64,000 bases of DNA from PMG-095 sp049324695 (GTDB lineage Bacteria > Myxococcota_A > Polyangia > Polyangiales > Polyangiaceae), in the NCBI GenBank assembly GCA_049324695.1, contig JBMOMJ010000005.1:144140-208139 (forward strand), read 5' to 3'. The notes under the pieces are model-generated. The model had not been told where the DNA came from and made no database searches. It worked only from the letters and a program-made list of their open reading frames with translations. The translations under genes and the position numbers were made by a program. Positions 7,586-15,420 of the stretch are shown piece after piece; position 1 is the stretch's first letter; each line of letters begins with the position of its first letter.

Positions 7586-8896
7586 TCAGCGCAGAAGCAT
7601 CAGCACGACCACGACCAGCACGCCCAAAACCAACGCACCGCCGCCAACCAGCAGCAGCAGCGGCAAAGCGGGCTTGGTTGGGATCTGCAGGGCCGCGTCG
7701 TCGTCGGGCCAGGTGCGCGCCACGCCGGAAATCACCGGCGCAGGTTGAGGCGGAGGTGCCGCGAGCTCCGGACCTTCGCCGAGCGCCGCGCTCTCCCCGA
7801 AGAAATCGTCTGCCACCGTCTTCTTCGGCGCCTCGATGGGCGTCGCCATCAGCTCCGGCAGCTTCGCCTCAATTTGCCTGGCAAGCTCGGCCTCGCGCGT
7901 CTGTGCCCACTGCCGGTGATCGCCTTGCAGCCCGTACGCGCGCCCCACTGCGTCGGCGAGCTCACCCACCGAGTTCATGCGCAGCGCGGCCATCTTCTTG
8001 AATGCCTGCCCCAAGACGCGATCGAGCGTGGGCGGCACTGGATACTTCTTGCCTTGCGCAGCGACGCTCGGAGGCTTCGGCTCCTTGGTGAGGATCTCGA
8101 GCAGAATGCTCGGGCCGTTGTTGCCCTGGAACGGCACCTGGCCAGTGACGCACTCATACGTGATGGCTGCGAGCGCCCACACGTCCGCGCGGTGGTCGAG
8201 CGTATCGAGCCCCTGCGCTTGCTCGGGCGCCATGTAGAAAGGCGAGCCGATGGTGGTACCGAGCACGGTGAGCTTCTTCGCGCTCTCGCCCTTGTCCTTC
8301 ACCGAACCGAAATCGAGGATCTTGACCATGTCGCCGTCGCTGGTCTGACCCAAGAACAAGTTGTCGGGCTTGAGGTCGCGATGCACGAACTTGCGAGCGT
8401 GCGCTTCGTCGAGACCAATCGCAATTTGGCTCAGCATGCGCACCAGGCGAGCTGGCGAAATCACCCCTTCGCGCTTCAGCGTGGCGCGCAGCTCTTCGCC
8501 ATACAGGTACTCCATCGCGAGTGCGTAGGTGGAGTCCGTGGTGGGCTGGAAATCCAAAACCTCTACGATGTAATCGTGGGGTAGCTGCTTGCTGACTTCG
8601 AACTCGCGCTTGAAGCGCTCGACGGCGACTTCGTCGTTGGCGACCTCGGCATGCAGAATTTTGAGCGCTACGTTGCGCTTCACACGCAGGTCCAGCGCTT
8701 CGTAAACGCGGCCCATGCCACCGTCCGCCACTACACGGCGAATCTGATAGCGCTGGCAGATGAGCTGCCCAACGCGCTTGTCGCTTTCATCGACGGGCAC
8801 CGGCACGCTGGTGGGGCGTCCGAGCGCAGCACCGTCGACTGGACAGAACCCCGCGTCGTCGGGGTACAGCCTTCCGCACTGCGCGCAAGCCTTCAT
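7586..8896 (-). CDS. Hanks-type Ser/Thr protein kinase with N-terminal zinc ribbon
   Basis: A 436-residue kinase. The first 20 residues hold a small Cys cluster (C4, C7, C18) resembling a zinc ribbon with one ligand replaced. The kinase domain spans about residues 50-320: glycine loop ADGGMGRV, ATP lysine in VALKIL (K79), catalytic HRDLKPDN (172-179), DFG at 195-197, and an activation segment ending SPFYMAPEQ. All catalytic residues are present. A single transmembrane helix closes the protein (LPLLLLVGGGALVLGVLVVVVLMLL), so the kinase is cytoplasmic and C-terminally tail-anchored with no periplasmic sensor. It follows the zinc-ribbon coiled-coil gene by 52 bases. Confidence 0.93.
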   Translation of the reverse strand: MKACAQCGRLYPDDAGFCPVDGAALGRPTSVPVPVDESDKRVGQLICQRYQIRRVVADGGMGRVYEALDLRVKRNVALKILHAEVANDEVAVERFKREFEVSKQLPHDYIVEVLDFQPTTDSTYALAMEYLYGEELRATLKREGVISPARLVRMLSQIAIGLDEAHARKFVHRDLKPDNLFLGQTSDGDMVKILDFGSVKDKGESAKKLTVLGTTIGSPFYMAPEQAQGLDTLDHRADVWALAAITYECVTGQVPFQGNNGPSILLEILTKEPKPPSVAAQGKKYPVPPTLDRVLGQAFKKMAALRMNSVGELADAVGRAYGLQGDHRQWAQTREAELARQIEAKLPELMATPIEAPKKTVADDFFGESAALGEGPELAAPPPQPAPVISGVARTWPDDDAALQIPTKPALPLLLLVGGGALVLGVLVVVVLMLLR

Positions 8897-8948
8897 GATT
8901 CACCCACTCTACCCGGGGCGTGCCGAGCGCGCGTGCAGAACGGCACGA

Positions 8949-9695
8949 TCACGCGTTCTCCGACGAATCCTCCGCCTCACCCGCTTTCGGGGGCCGGAAG
9001 TAGAGGATGCGATTGCAGCTCGGGCACTGCCCAAACTCGTCACTGCGCAGGAGCTTCTGAAACAGCATCGGCTGAAGCTGCATGTGACAAGCGCTGCACG
9101 TGCCGGAGCTCGTGTGGGCGATGGCGCTGCCCTTGCGCTTGCGCACCAGCTCGTACCGCCGGTAGAGCGGCACATCGACGCGCTTGACGAGTTCCGCACG
9201 CGCTGCCTGCTTCTCGGCCAGCGCTCTCTCCGAGATCTCGAGGCGCCCGACTACGTCACCTTCGCTGGCGCCGAGATCCGCCGACAGCTTTTGACGGTCG
9301 TTGGAGAGCTGACCGTTTTCTTCGCGCGCTTGCGAGATCAACGATTCGAGCTTCTCACTTTCTTGCTCGCGGTCGCGGTAGAGCTTACGCAGCTCTTCGA
9401 GCTCGCGCTGCGCGGCGTTGGCTTCGCGCTCCGTGCGACAGCGCGAAAGCTTCTCGCGTGAACGCTCCACTTGCGCGCCCATCTGCCGCAACTCGCCGAG
9501 CAGATCGTTGCGCAGGCGCTCCATGTCTTCGACACTCTTGCGGCTGCGCTCGAATCGCTCGTCCAAATTCGAGAGCTGGCTCTGCTTGCTCCGCAGCCCT
9601 TCGCGCTCGAGATTGAGGGCGTCAGTAAGTTCTTTAAGCTCTGCGTCAACGGCCGCGAGGGCTTCGAGCACCTCGATTTGCGCCTGGATAGTCAC
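8949..9695 (-). CDS. Coiled-coil protein with C-terminal C4 zinc ribbon
   Basis: A 248-residue protein starting at GTG. Residues ~5-185 are almost entirely heptad-rich coiled coil (many E/R/L/Q). The C-terminus is a C4 zinc ribbon: CSACHMQLQP and CPSCNRILYF. This matches the widespread bacterial family (CT398/zf-RING_7 type) of long antiparallel coiled-coil hairpins with a zinc ribbon tip, thought to bind nucleic acid or act as adaptors. It is the first gene of the minus-strand series reaching to 1258. Exact role unknown. Confidence 0.85.
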   Translation of the reverse strand: MTIQAQIEVLEALAAVDAELKELTDALNLEREGLRSKQSQLSNLDERFERSRKSVEDMERLRNDLLGELRQMGAQVERSREKLSRCRTEREANAAQRELEELRKLYRDREQESEKLESLISQAREENGQLSNDRQKLSADLGASEGDVVGRLEISERALAEKQAARAELVKRVDVPLYRRYELVRKRKGSAIAHTSSGTCSACHMQLQPMLFQKLLRSDEFGQCPSCNRILYFRPPKAGEAEDSSENA

Positions 9696-9834
9696 GTTCC
9701 GAATGGGCTCCTTCGATCTGAGCGAATCCGATCACCACGCTCGAACTGGCTCGAGCGAGCGTGACGATCGGCAACGGGGACAGAGGACTGCATCAGCATC
9801 ACAAGCTTCACACGAAGCAGGCCGCGACGGCCAG

Positions 9835-9908
9835 TGGGCCCACCTGGGTTCGAACCAGGAACAACCCGGTTATGAGCCGGGGGCTCTGACCGATTGAGCT
9901 ATGGGCCC
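9835..9908 (-). tRNA. tRNA-Ile2 (CAU anticodon, lysidine type)
   Basis: A 74-nt cloverleaf. Acceptor stem GGGCCCA/TGGGCCC, anticodon stem-loop CCCGG-CTCATAA-CCGGG, T arm CCTGG-TTCGAAC-CCAGG. The G1-C72 pair excludes initiator tRNA. The GGGCCCATAGCTCA start resembles tRNA-Ile(CAU), whose C34 TilS converts to lysidine, rather than elongator Met. CCA is not encoded. The Met/Ile2 assignment of the two CAU tRNAs is by similarity of the body and not certain. Confidence 0.8.
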
Positions 9909-10181
9909 GCGGTAATCCGCGCACACCCTCTGTGCCGGTCCCCACCCTCGGACTTGGGATCCGAGGAGCGACCGACGCATGGGCGTGGGTTTCGACCGGC
10001 ACGGCGCGCAAAGCTAGTCGAACGCCGCCCGTCCGGCAACAGGCGGCACTCCGTGATTTCCGCGCGCTGTGGGACGACATGCGCCAGTGCACGTTCCCGA
10101 ACGTTAGGCCGAAAGGTAGGGAACCGTGCGCCTCTACACGCCGAAGCGGGAAAGCGTGATAGATGTCCCGGCTCGCGGGTC

Positions 10182-13088
10182 ATGCAAGAAGTCTTGGTTG
10201 TCCGAGGTGCGTCGCAGCACAACCTGAAAGGCGTCAGCTGCGAGCTCCCGCGCAATCGTTTAGTCGTGATTACCGGGCCAAGCGGGTCAGGTAAATCGTC
10301 GCTCGCGTTCGATACCATCTACGCAGAGGGTCAGCGTCGTTATGTCGAATCGCTGTCGGCGTACGCACGACAGTTTCTCGACCAATTGCCGAAACCCCGG
10401 GTGGAGACCATCGAAGGCCTCAGCCCTGCCATTGCAATCGAGCAAAAGGGCCTTGGAAAGAGTCCGCGTTCGACGGTGGGGACCGTCACTGAAATCGCGG
10501 ACTACCTGCGCCTGATGTACGCGCGCGTCGGCGTGCCGCATTGCCCGAAGTCGGGCAAGGTGTTGCGCGCTTACACGGTGCAAGAGATCGTCGATGCCAT
10601 TGCCGATCGTGGTGATGGCGCCCGCATCGTGTTGCTCGCGCCGGTGATGCGGAAGTTCCAAGGCGACGTCCGCGAGGAGCTCGAGCGCTTGCGGCGTGAA
10701 GGCTTCGTGCGCGCGCGACTGAACGGCCAGCAGGTCGATCTCGGTGACGACGTAAGCATCGAGCCACGCCCCGAGCACGATCTCGACGTGGTTGTCGATC
10801 GCATCGTGGTGCGCGACGGCATCAAAGGTCGCATCACGGATTCGGTCGAGCTCGCGCTCAAACTCGGCCAGGGCACCGTCCTCATCGATGCGACGGACGG
10901 TAGCGAGCCGGTAGTGATGAGCGAGCGCCTGGTGAGCTGGGAATACGGCATCACACTGCCGCCGCTCGAGCCGCGCCTGTTCTCGTTCAATAGTCCACAC
11001 GGCGCTTGCCCCGTTTGTGATGGCTTGGGGGTGCGCTCTGCGATCGACGTGGCGCGCGTCGTTCCGGATCCGACGCGGCCCCTGCGTGAAGGAGCCATCG
11101 CAGCGTTCGGTCGTCGCGGTTCGGTTGCAACCGCTACGGAGGTGGCGCGCGTGGTGGATGCGCTGGGCGTCGATCCGGACGTCGCCTTCCAAGATCTGCC
11201 GGAAGACGCGAAGAACGCGATTCTGTACGGAACCGCGGAGTATCCGCTGAAGCGCCGCGGGCGTGCACGGGAGTACGAAGGTGTCGTGCCGCGCCTCACG
11301 CGCATGCTCGAAACCAACGAGCTCCCCGAAGGTGAAGACGAGCCCGAAGACGGCGCGATTGGCCCGGAGGATTTGGGCCGCTTCGTGGTCACGCAGACTT
11401 GCGAAGCCTGCGACGGCGTGCGGCTGCGACCGGAAGCGCTGTCTGTGCGCATTGGTGGCAAGAACATTGGTGAGCTGTGCCGCTTGCCCCTGCGAGCGCT
11501 GAAGGAATTTTTGTCGGAGTACGCTTCGAGCAGCGAGCTCCTCGGTCGCGATGCCACCATTGCGCTGCCGTTAGTGCGCGCCGTCAGCGAGCGGCTCGGC
11601 TTTCTGATTGAGGTGGGGCTCGACTACCTCACGCTGGATCGCACCGCACACACGTTGTCCGGCGGGGAGGGCCAGCGAATTCGATTGGCGACACAGATCG
11701 GCGCCTCGCTCGTGGGCGTGCTGTACGTGTTGGATGAGCCGAGCATCGGCTTGCACGCGCGCGACAACGCGCGCCTGCTGTCAGCGCTGCGACGCTTAGT
11801 CGACAAGGGCAACAGCGTCATCGTCGTCGAGCACGATCGCGACGCAATTTTGGCTGCGGACTACGTGTTGGATATGGGTCCGCGCGCGGGCGCTCACGGC
11901 GGCGAAATCGTGGCGCAAGGCACGCCTGCGGAGCTCGCGAACGATCCGAAAAGCGTGACGGGGCCGTACCTCTCCGGGGCGAAGCGCTTGCCGGTGCCCA
12001 CCACGCGTAAAACCGGCAATGGTACGCAGCTTCGCGTCGTCGGCGCGCGCGCTCACAACTTGCGCGAAGTGACCTTGGAGATTCCGCTCGGGCTCATCAC
12101 CGCGGTCACGGGAGTGAGCGGTTCGGGCAAGAGCAGCTTGGTGGTGGACACCTTGTTGAGCGCGGTGCGCGCGGAGCTCTACGGCGCAAGCGGCTGGGTC
12201 GGGCCCTGCGATCGCATCGAGGGCTTGCAGCACATCGACAAGGTGATCAGCATCGATCAGGCGCCGATCGGCCGCACGCCGCGCTCCAACCCGGCGACGT
12301 ACACCGGCATCTTCACGCACCTGCGCGAGCTGTATTCTGGTTTGCCGGACGCGCGTGCGCGCGGTTACAAGCCGGGCCGCTTCTCTTTCAACGTGAAGGG
12401 CGGTCGCTGCGAAGCTTGCCAAGGCGATGGCGTGCTGCGCATCGAGATGCACTTCTTGCCAGACGTGTACGTCACCTGCGATACCTGCACTGGCCGTCGC
12501 TACAACCGCGAGACTTTGGAGGTGCGCTATCGCGGCCTCTCGATCGCCGACGCGCTCGACCTCACCGTAGACGAGGCCGACGAGCTGTTCGAGAGCATCC
12601 CGCGTATGCGCCAGAAGCTCTCGGCGTTGCGCCAAGTCGGTCTCGGCTACATTCAGCTCGGGCAGCCGGCGACCACCCTGTCTGGCGGCGAGGCGCAGCG
12701 CGTAAAGCTTGCGACGGAGCTCTCGCGCAAAGCCACCGGTCGCACGCTGTACGTGCTCGACGAGCCCACGACGGGCCTGCACTTTCAGGACATCGAGCTG
12801 CTCACACATGCGCTGTTCGGCTTGCGCGACGCGGGCAACTCGGTGCTCATCATCGAGCACAACATCGATCTCGTCGCTTGTGCGGACTGGGTCGTCGATA
12901 TGGGGCCCGAAGGCGGCGAACACGGCGGGCTGATCGTGGCCGCGGGAACTCCCGAAGAGATCGCCGCAACAGCGGGTAGTCACACCGGTCGCTATTTGAA
13001 GCAGGTGCTCGACGCCCAACGCGAACCGGCCGCACCGAAGTCGACTCGCCCCCCCGAACGACGAAGCGCCGGCAGGCGCCGGCGCTGA
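10182..13088 (+). CDS. uvrA: UvrABC excinuclease subunit A
   Basis: A 968-residue UvrA, normal length. Two ABC ATPase modules are visible. Module one has Walker A GPSGSGKSS (residues 32-40), an inserted zinc finger (CPVCDGLG and CEACDGVRLR) and signature LSGGEGQRIRLA. Module two has Walker A GVSGSGKSS, the essential C-terminal zinc finger (CEACQGDG and CDTCTGRR) and signature LSGGEAQRVKLA. The start is the ATG at 10182; the in-frame upstream sequence overlaps the tRNA and is spurious. UvrA scans DNA and loads UvrB in nucleotide excision repair. No recognisable LexA box was seen in the 270-base upstream gap. The tail after residue ~945 is basic and short. Confidence 0.97.
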   Translation: MQEVLVVRGASQHNLKGVSCELPRNRLVVITGPSGSGKSSLAFDTIYAEGQRRYVESLSAYARQFLDQLPKPRVETIEGLSPAIAIEQKGLGKSPRSTVGTVTEIADYLRLMYARVGVPHCPKSGKVLRAYTVQEIVDAIADRGDGARIVLLAPVMRKFQGDVREELERLRREGFVRARLNGQQVDLGDDVSIEPRPEHDLDVVVDRIVVRDGIKGRITDSVELALKLGQGTVLIDATDGSEPVVMSERLVSWEYGITLPPLEPRLFSFNSPHGACPVCDGLGVRSAIDVARVVPDPTRPLREGAIAAFGRRGSVATATEVARVVDALGVDPDVAFQDLPEDAKNAILYGTAEYPLKRRGRAREYEGVVPRLTRMLETNELPEGEDEPEDGAIGPEDLGRFVVTQTCEACDGVRLRPEALSVRIGGKNIGELCRLPLRALKEFLSEYASSSELLGRDATIALPLVRAVSERLGFLIEVGLDYLTLDRTAHTLSGGEGQRIRLATQIGASLVGVLYVLDEPSIGLHARDNARLLSALRRLVDKGNSVIVVEHDRDAILAADYVLDMGPRAGAHGGEIVAQGTPAELANDPKSVTGPYLSGAKRLPVPTTRKTGNGTQLRVVGARAHNLREVTLEIPLGLITAVTGVSGSGKSSLVVDTLLSAVRAELYGASGWVGPCDRIEGLQHIDKVISIDQAPIGRTPRSNPATYTGIFTHLRELYSGLPDARARGYKPGRFSFNVKGGRCEACQGDGVLRIEMHFLPDVYVTCDTCTGRRYNRETLEVRYRGLSIADALDLTVDEADELFESIPRMRQKLSALRQVGLGYIQLGQPATTLSGGEAQRVKLATELSRKATGRTLYVLDEPTTGLHFQDIELLTHALFGLRDAGNSVLIIEHNIDLVACADWVVDMGPEGGEHGGLIVAAGTPEEIAATAGSHTGRYLKQVLDAQREPAAPKSTRPPERRSAGRRRR
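13065..13086 (+). terminator. GC hairpin overlapping the uvrA stop
   Basis: AGCGCCGGC (13065-13073) pairs with GCCGGCGCT (13078-13086) around a 4-nt loop; the second arm ends in the first base of the uvrA TGA. No T run follows. Confidence 0.4.
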
Positions 13089-13111
13089 TTCGGGGAACTC
13101 GCCCGAAAGCT

Positions 13112-13135
13112 CCGGCTCGCCCAGCGACGAGCCGG
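13112..13135. terminator. Hairpin between convergent uvrA and dksA
   Basis: CCGGCTCG and CGAGCCGG form a perfect 8-bp stem with an 8-nt loop, 24 bases after uvrA and 19 bases after dksA. It is placed to serve both convergent transcripts, although neither strand has a strong T tract. Confidence 0.5.
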
Positions 13136-13153
13136 TCTCTCGGTATGTCGTAA

Positions 13154-13516
13154 TCAGGTGAAGTCTTTTTCGACGCGCTCCTGATCTTCCTTGCAGCGAA
13201 TACACAGCGTGGTCTCGGGGCGCGCTTCGAGGCGCTTCACCGAGATTTTCTCGCCGCACTCGTCACACACGCCGAAGCTGCCGTTCTCGATCTTTTCGAG
13301 CGCTTTCTGGATCTTGTCGAGGAACACCTTCTCGCGGCCGCGCAGGCGGAACGTGAAGGACTGCAGGTACTCGCTCGAAGCGAGATCCATTTCGTCCGGC
13401 AGGTCGTTGGCGTCGAGAGCCATGTCCTCGTCGAGCGTCTGCTGCGCGCGCTTGATGATTTCGTCGCGCTTCGCCTCGAGCATCTCTTTGAATTTCTTGA
13501 GCTGAACTTTCGTCAT
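13154..13516 (-). CDS. dksA: DksA/TraR family zinc-finger transcription factor
   Basis: A 120-residue DksA-type protein. The N-terminal coiled coil (about residues 1-70) has the acidic tip region DANDLPDEMD, where DksA inserts into the RNA polymerase secondary channel. The C-terminal C4 zinc finger is VCDECGEKISVKRLEARPETTLCIRC. It modulates stringent-response transcription together with ppGpp. Genomes of this group carry several paralogues, so the exact one is uncertain. The ATG at 13516 lacks a clear Shine-Dalgarno and lies 16 bases downstream of a strong leader hairpin, which could affect its translation. Confidence 0.9.
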   Translation of the reverse strand: MTKVQLKKFKEMLEAKRDEIIKRAQQTLDEDMALDANDLPDEMDLASSEYLQSFTFRLRGREKVFLDKIQKALEKIENGSFGVCDECGEKISVKRLEARPETTLCIRCKEDQERVEKDFT

Positions 13517-13532
13517 CGGCGGCTCGGAGAGG

Positions 13533-13565
13533 CTGAAAGTTTGCCGGACCGTCCGGCAATTTCAG
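13533..13565. promoter_or_regulatory. Strong inverted repeat in the dksA leader
   Basis: TTGCCGGA (13541-13548) and TCCGGCAA (13552-13559) form an inner 8-bp stem with a 3-nt spacer. CTGAAA (13533-13538) and TTTCAG (13560-13565) extend it by 6 bp past a 2-nt bulge. It may be a leader RNA hairpin or a dimeric operator. Confidence 0.45.
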
Positions 13566-13713
13566 GGTGGCCCACCAAAATAAGAACGGACCCGCGCTCC
13601 GTCAATGCCGCGGGTGCTGGTCCCATGCGAAAGCCGTGCTGTTGCGCTTGCTTCGGCCAGGGGTCCGGCGACCTCGGCTCTTCCTCGACGCGAACGCAAC
13701 GCCGAGACCGGAA

Positions 13714-15360
13714 TCACAACCCTTCACGGTAAGCGCGCACGGCGTTGACGATGGCGTCAGCCATTCTCTGTCTGAAATCGCCGCTGCCTAGGCGCGCCTC
13801 GCCTTGTGGATTCGAAATGAACGATGTCTCGAATAGCGCCGCGGGCATACGCGCCCCCGCGAGTACGTAGAAGCCGGCGCGTTTCACGCCACCGTTCGGA
13901 ATCTCTGGGTAGCGCTGCGAAAGCGACGCCATCGCCGAACGCTGTAACAGGTCCGCAAACCTCGCCGATGCTGCTCGGCTGGTGGGATCGGTCACGCGCG
14001 AAACGGCATTCGCAAGCTCCACCGCCGCTTCCGACGAGGCCGCGTTTTCACGCGCCGCGATGCGCGCAGAAAACTCTTCGTGCCCGGCATCGAGCACGAA
14101 GGTCATCACTCCTTTGCCGGTACCATCTTCACTCGCGTTGCAGTGAATCGAAACGAACAGGTCGGCGTGAAAAGCATTCGCGCGCGCGGTGCGCTCGTCC
14201 AACGCGACGAACTGGTCGCCATCGCGCGTGAGCAACGTCGCGATTCCGAGCTCGCGGGCGATGAGCGGGGCCGCGCGGTGCGCGATGTCGAGCGCCACGT
14301 CCTTCTCGCGCAAACCGGAAGGACCCGTCGCACCCGGATCGTGTCCGCCGTGTCCCGGATCGAGCACGACGCGGCGCACGCGCAGCTTACCGTTGTCGCC
14401 GACGCCGGGCATGAGACCCTCCTTCATCACGTCGATTACCAATCGAAACGGTTCCGGCAAGTAGAAGACGCGGTGCGATGCTGCCTGCTTCAAATCGACC
14501 ACCACGCGCACACCGTGTGGTTGCGCTCCCAGCCGCACGCGCTCGACGAGGCCACCCACGTCGTAGCTGCTCGCGCCCGAGAACGACGCACTATCGATGT
14601 CTACGAACACACGCGGGTGCTCTCCGGCGACGTTACCGACTTCGAAGCGAGACGGCCGCGTCACGAACACGACAACGCGCGCCGCGTCATCGGCGCCGTA
14701 ACGCTCGATGCGCGTAACCCGCAACGGTCCTCCGCTCGCGGTGCCAGCGTCGGGCGTCAGCGCACTCGGGACAGGCTCGGCGCTGCGAACCGTTTCTGGC
14801 GTTCGAGTGTGGTCCAGTTCTGCCAATACGCTCGGAAGCGGACGGTAACCGCCGAGCGCAACGAGCGCGCGGTGCGCATGCTGTCGGCATGCGCTGTCTC
14901 GCGAATGCGCACGCAGCGCGTAAATGTCGCGGTAGGCGGCGGCGGGCTCGTTCTTCAGCTCGGCCTCGAGCAGATGCCGCTTCAGCGCCGCGCCGCAGTT
15001 TTCTGAAACGCGCTCCAAAGCCTTGAGGTTTTCGATCGATTCGAGCGCGTCGACAGCACGGTGCTCCGTGCGAAACAACGACTCGCGAAGCGCGGCAGCG
15101 CGCTGGAGCAATTCGCGCGCGTTGCCACGTGCTCCGCGGGACGCCTCGGAGGCCATCCGGTCGGCCTGTTCCACGGCTTCCTCTCGCGACTGCAACGTTG
15201 CGCCAGCGTGCGCAGCATTGTCTCCGGCCGTCGCGTCTGACGCGCCACGACAAGCGCCACTCAGAATGCCGCACAGAATGAGCGCACAGCGGCGAAAAGT
15301 CGTGAAGACATGAGCTGAATACACGGTCACGCGGATTTTCTTGTTCGAATTCACTCTCAC
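13714..15360 (-). CDS. N-acetylmuramoyl-L-alanine amidase, AMIN domain, lipid-anchored
   Basis: About 548 residues; the start is a GTG and uncertain, since no ATG precedes the signal sequence. A basic hydrophobic signal ends in LSGAC, a plausible lipobox. Residues ~60-190 are helical, TPR-like. An AMIN-type domain follows (RVVVFVTRPSRFEVGN to HRVFYLPEPFRLVIDV), which usually targets peptidoglycan or septal sites. The Amidase_3 catalytic domain fills the C-terminal ~200 residues: VVLDPGHGGHDPGA (zinc His), LREKDVALDIA (zinc Glu), FVSIHCNAS (zinc His) and the catalytic Glu in LFETSFISN. It cleaves stem peptides during cell separation. The regulatory helix that blocks AmiB/AmiC was not identified. 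Confidence 0.9.
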   Translation of the reverse strand: MRVNSNKKIRVTVYSAHVFTTFRRCALILCGILSGACRGASDATAGDNAAHAGATLQSREEAVEQADRMASEASRGARGNARELLQRAAALRESLFRTEHRAVDALESIENLKALERVSENCGAALKRHLLEAELKNEPAAAYRDIYALRAHSRDSACRQHAHRALVALGGYRPLPSVLAELDHTRTPETVRSAEPVPSALTPDAGTASGGPLRVTRIERYGADDAARVVVFVTRPSRFEVGNVAGEHPRVFVDIDSASFSGASSYDVGGLVERVRLGAQPHGVRVVVDLKQAASHRVFYLPEPFRLVIDVMKEGLMPGVGDNGKLRVRRVVLDPGHGGHDPGATGPSGLREKDVALDIAHRAAPLIARELGIATLLTRDGDQFVALDERTARANAFHADLFVSIHCNASEDGTGKGVMTFVLDAGHEEFSARIAARENAASSEAAVELANAVSRVTDPTSRAASARFADLLQRSAMASLSQRYPEIPNGGVKRAGFYVLAGARMPAALFETSFISNPQGEARLGSGDFRQRMADAIVNAVRAYREGL

Positions 15361-15420
15361 GTAGACGCGAGCGCGAATTGCGCTGCCCTTTGTCCCGGTG
15401 CTAGCCTGGCGCTGCGCGGA

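Noticed and set aside
9418..9897. 159-codon plus-strand ORF ending GSNQEQPGYEPGALTD
   Set aside because: The tail is translated antisense tRNA-Ile2 and the body lies antisense to the zinc-ribbon gene.
9909..10181. tmRNA or LexA box between tRNA-Ile2 and uvrA
   Set aside because: No tmRNA-like tRNA domain or tag sequence, and no recognisable LexA palindrome in this gap.
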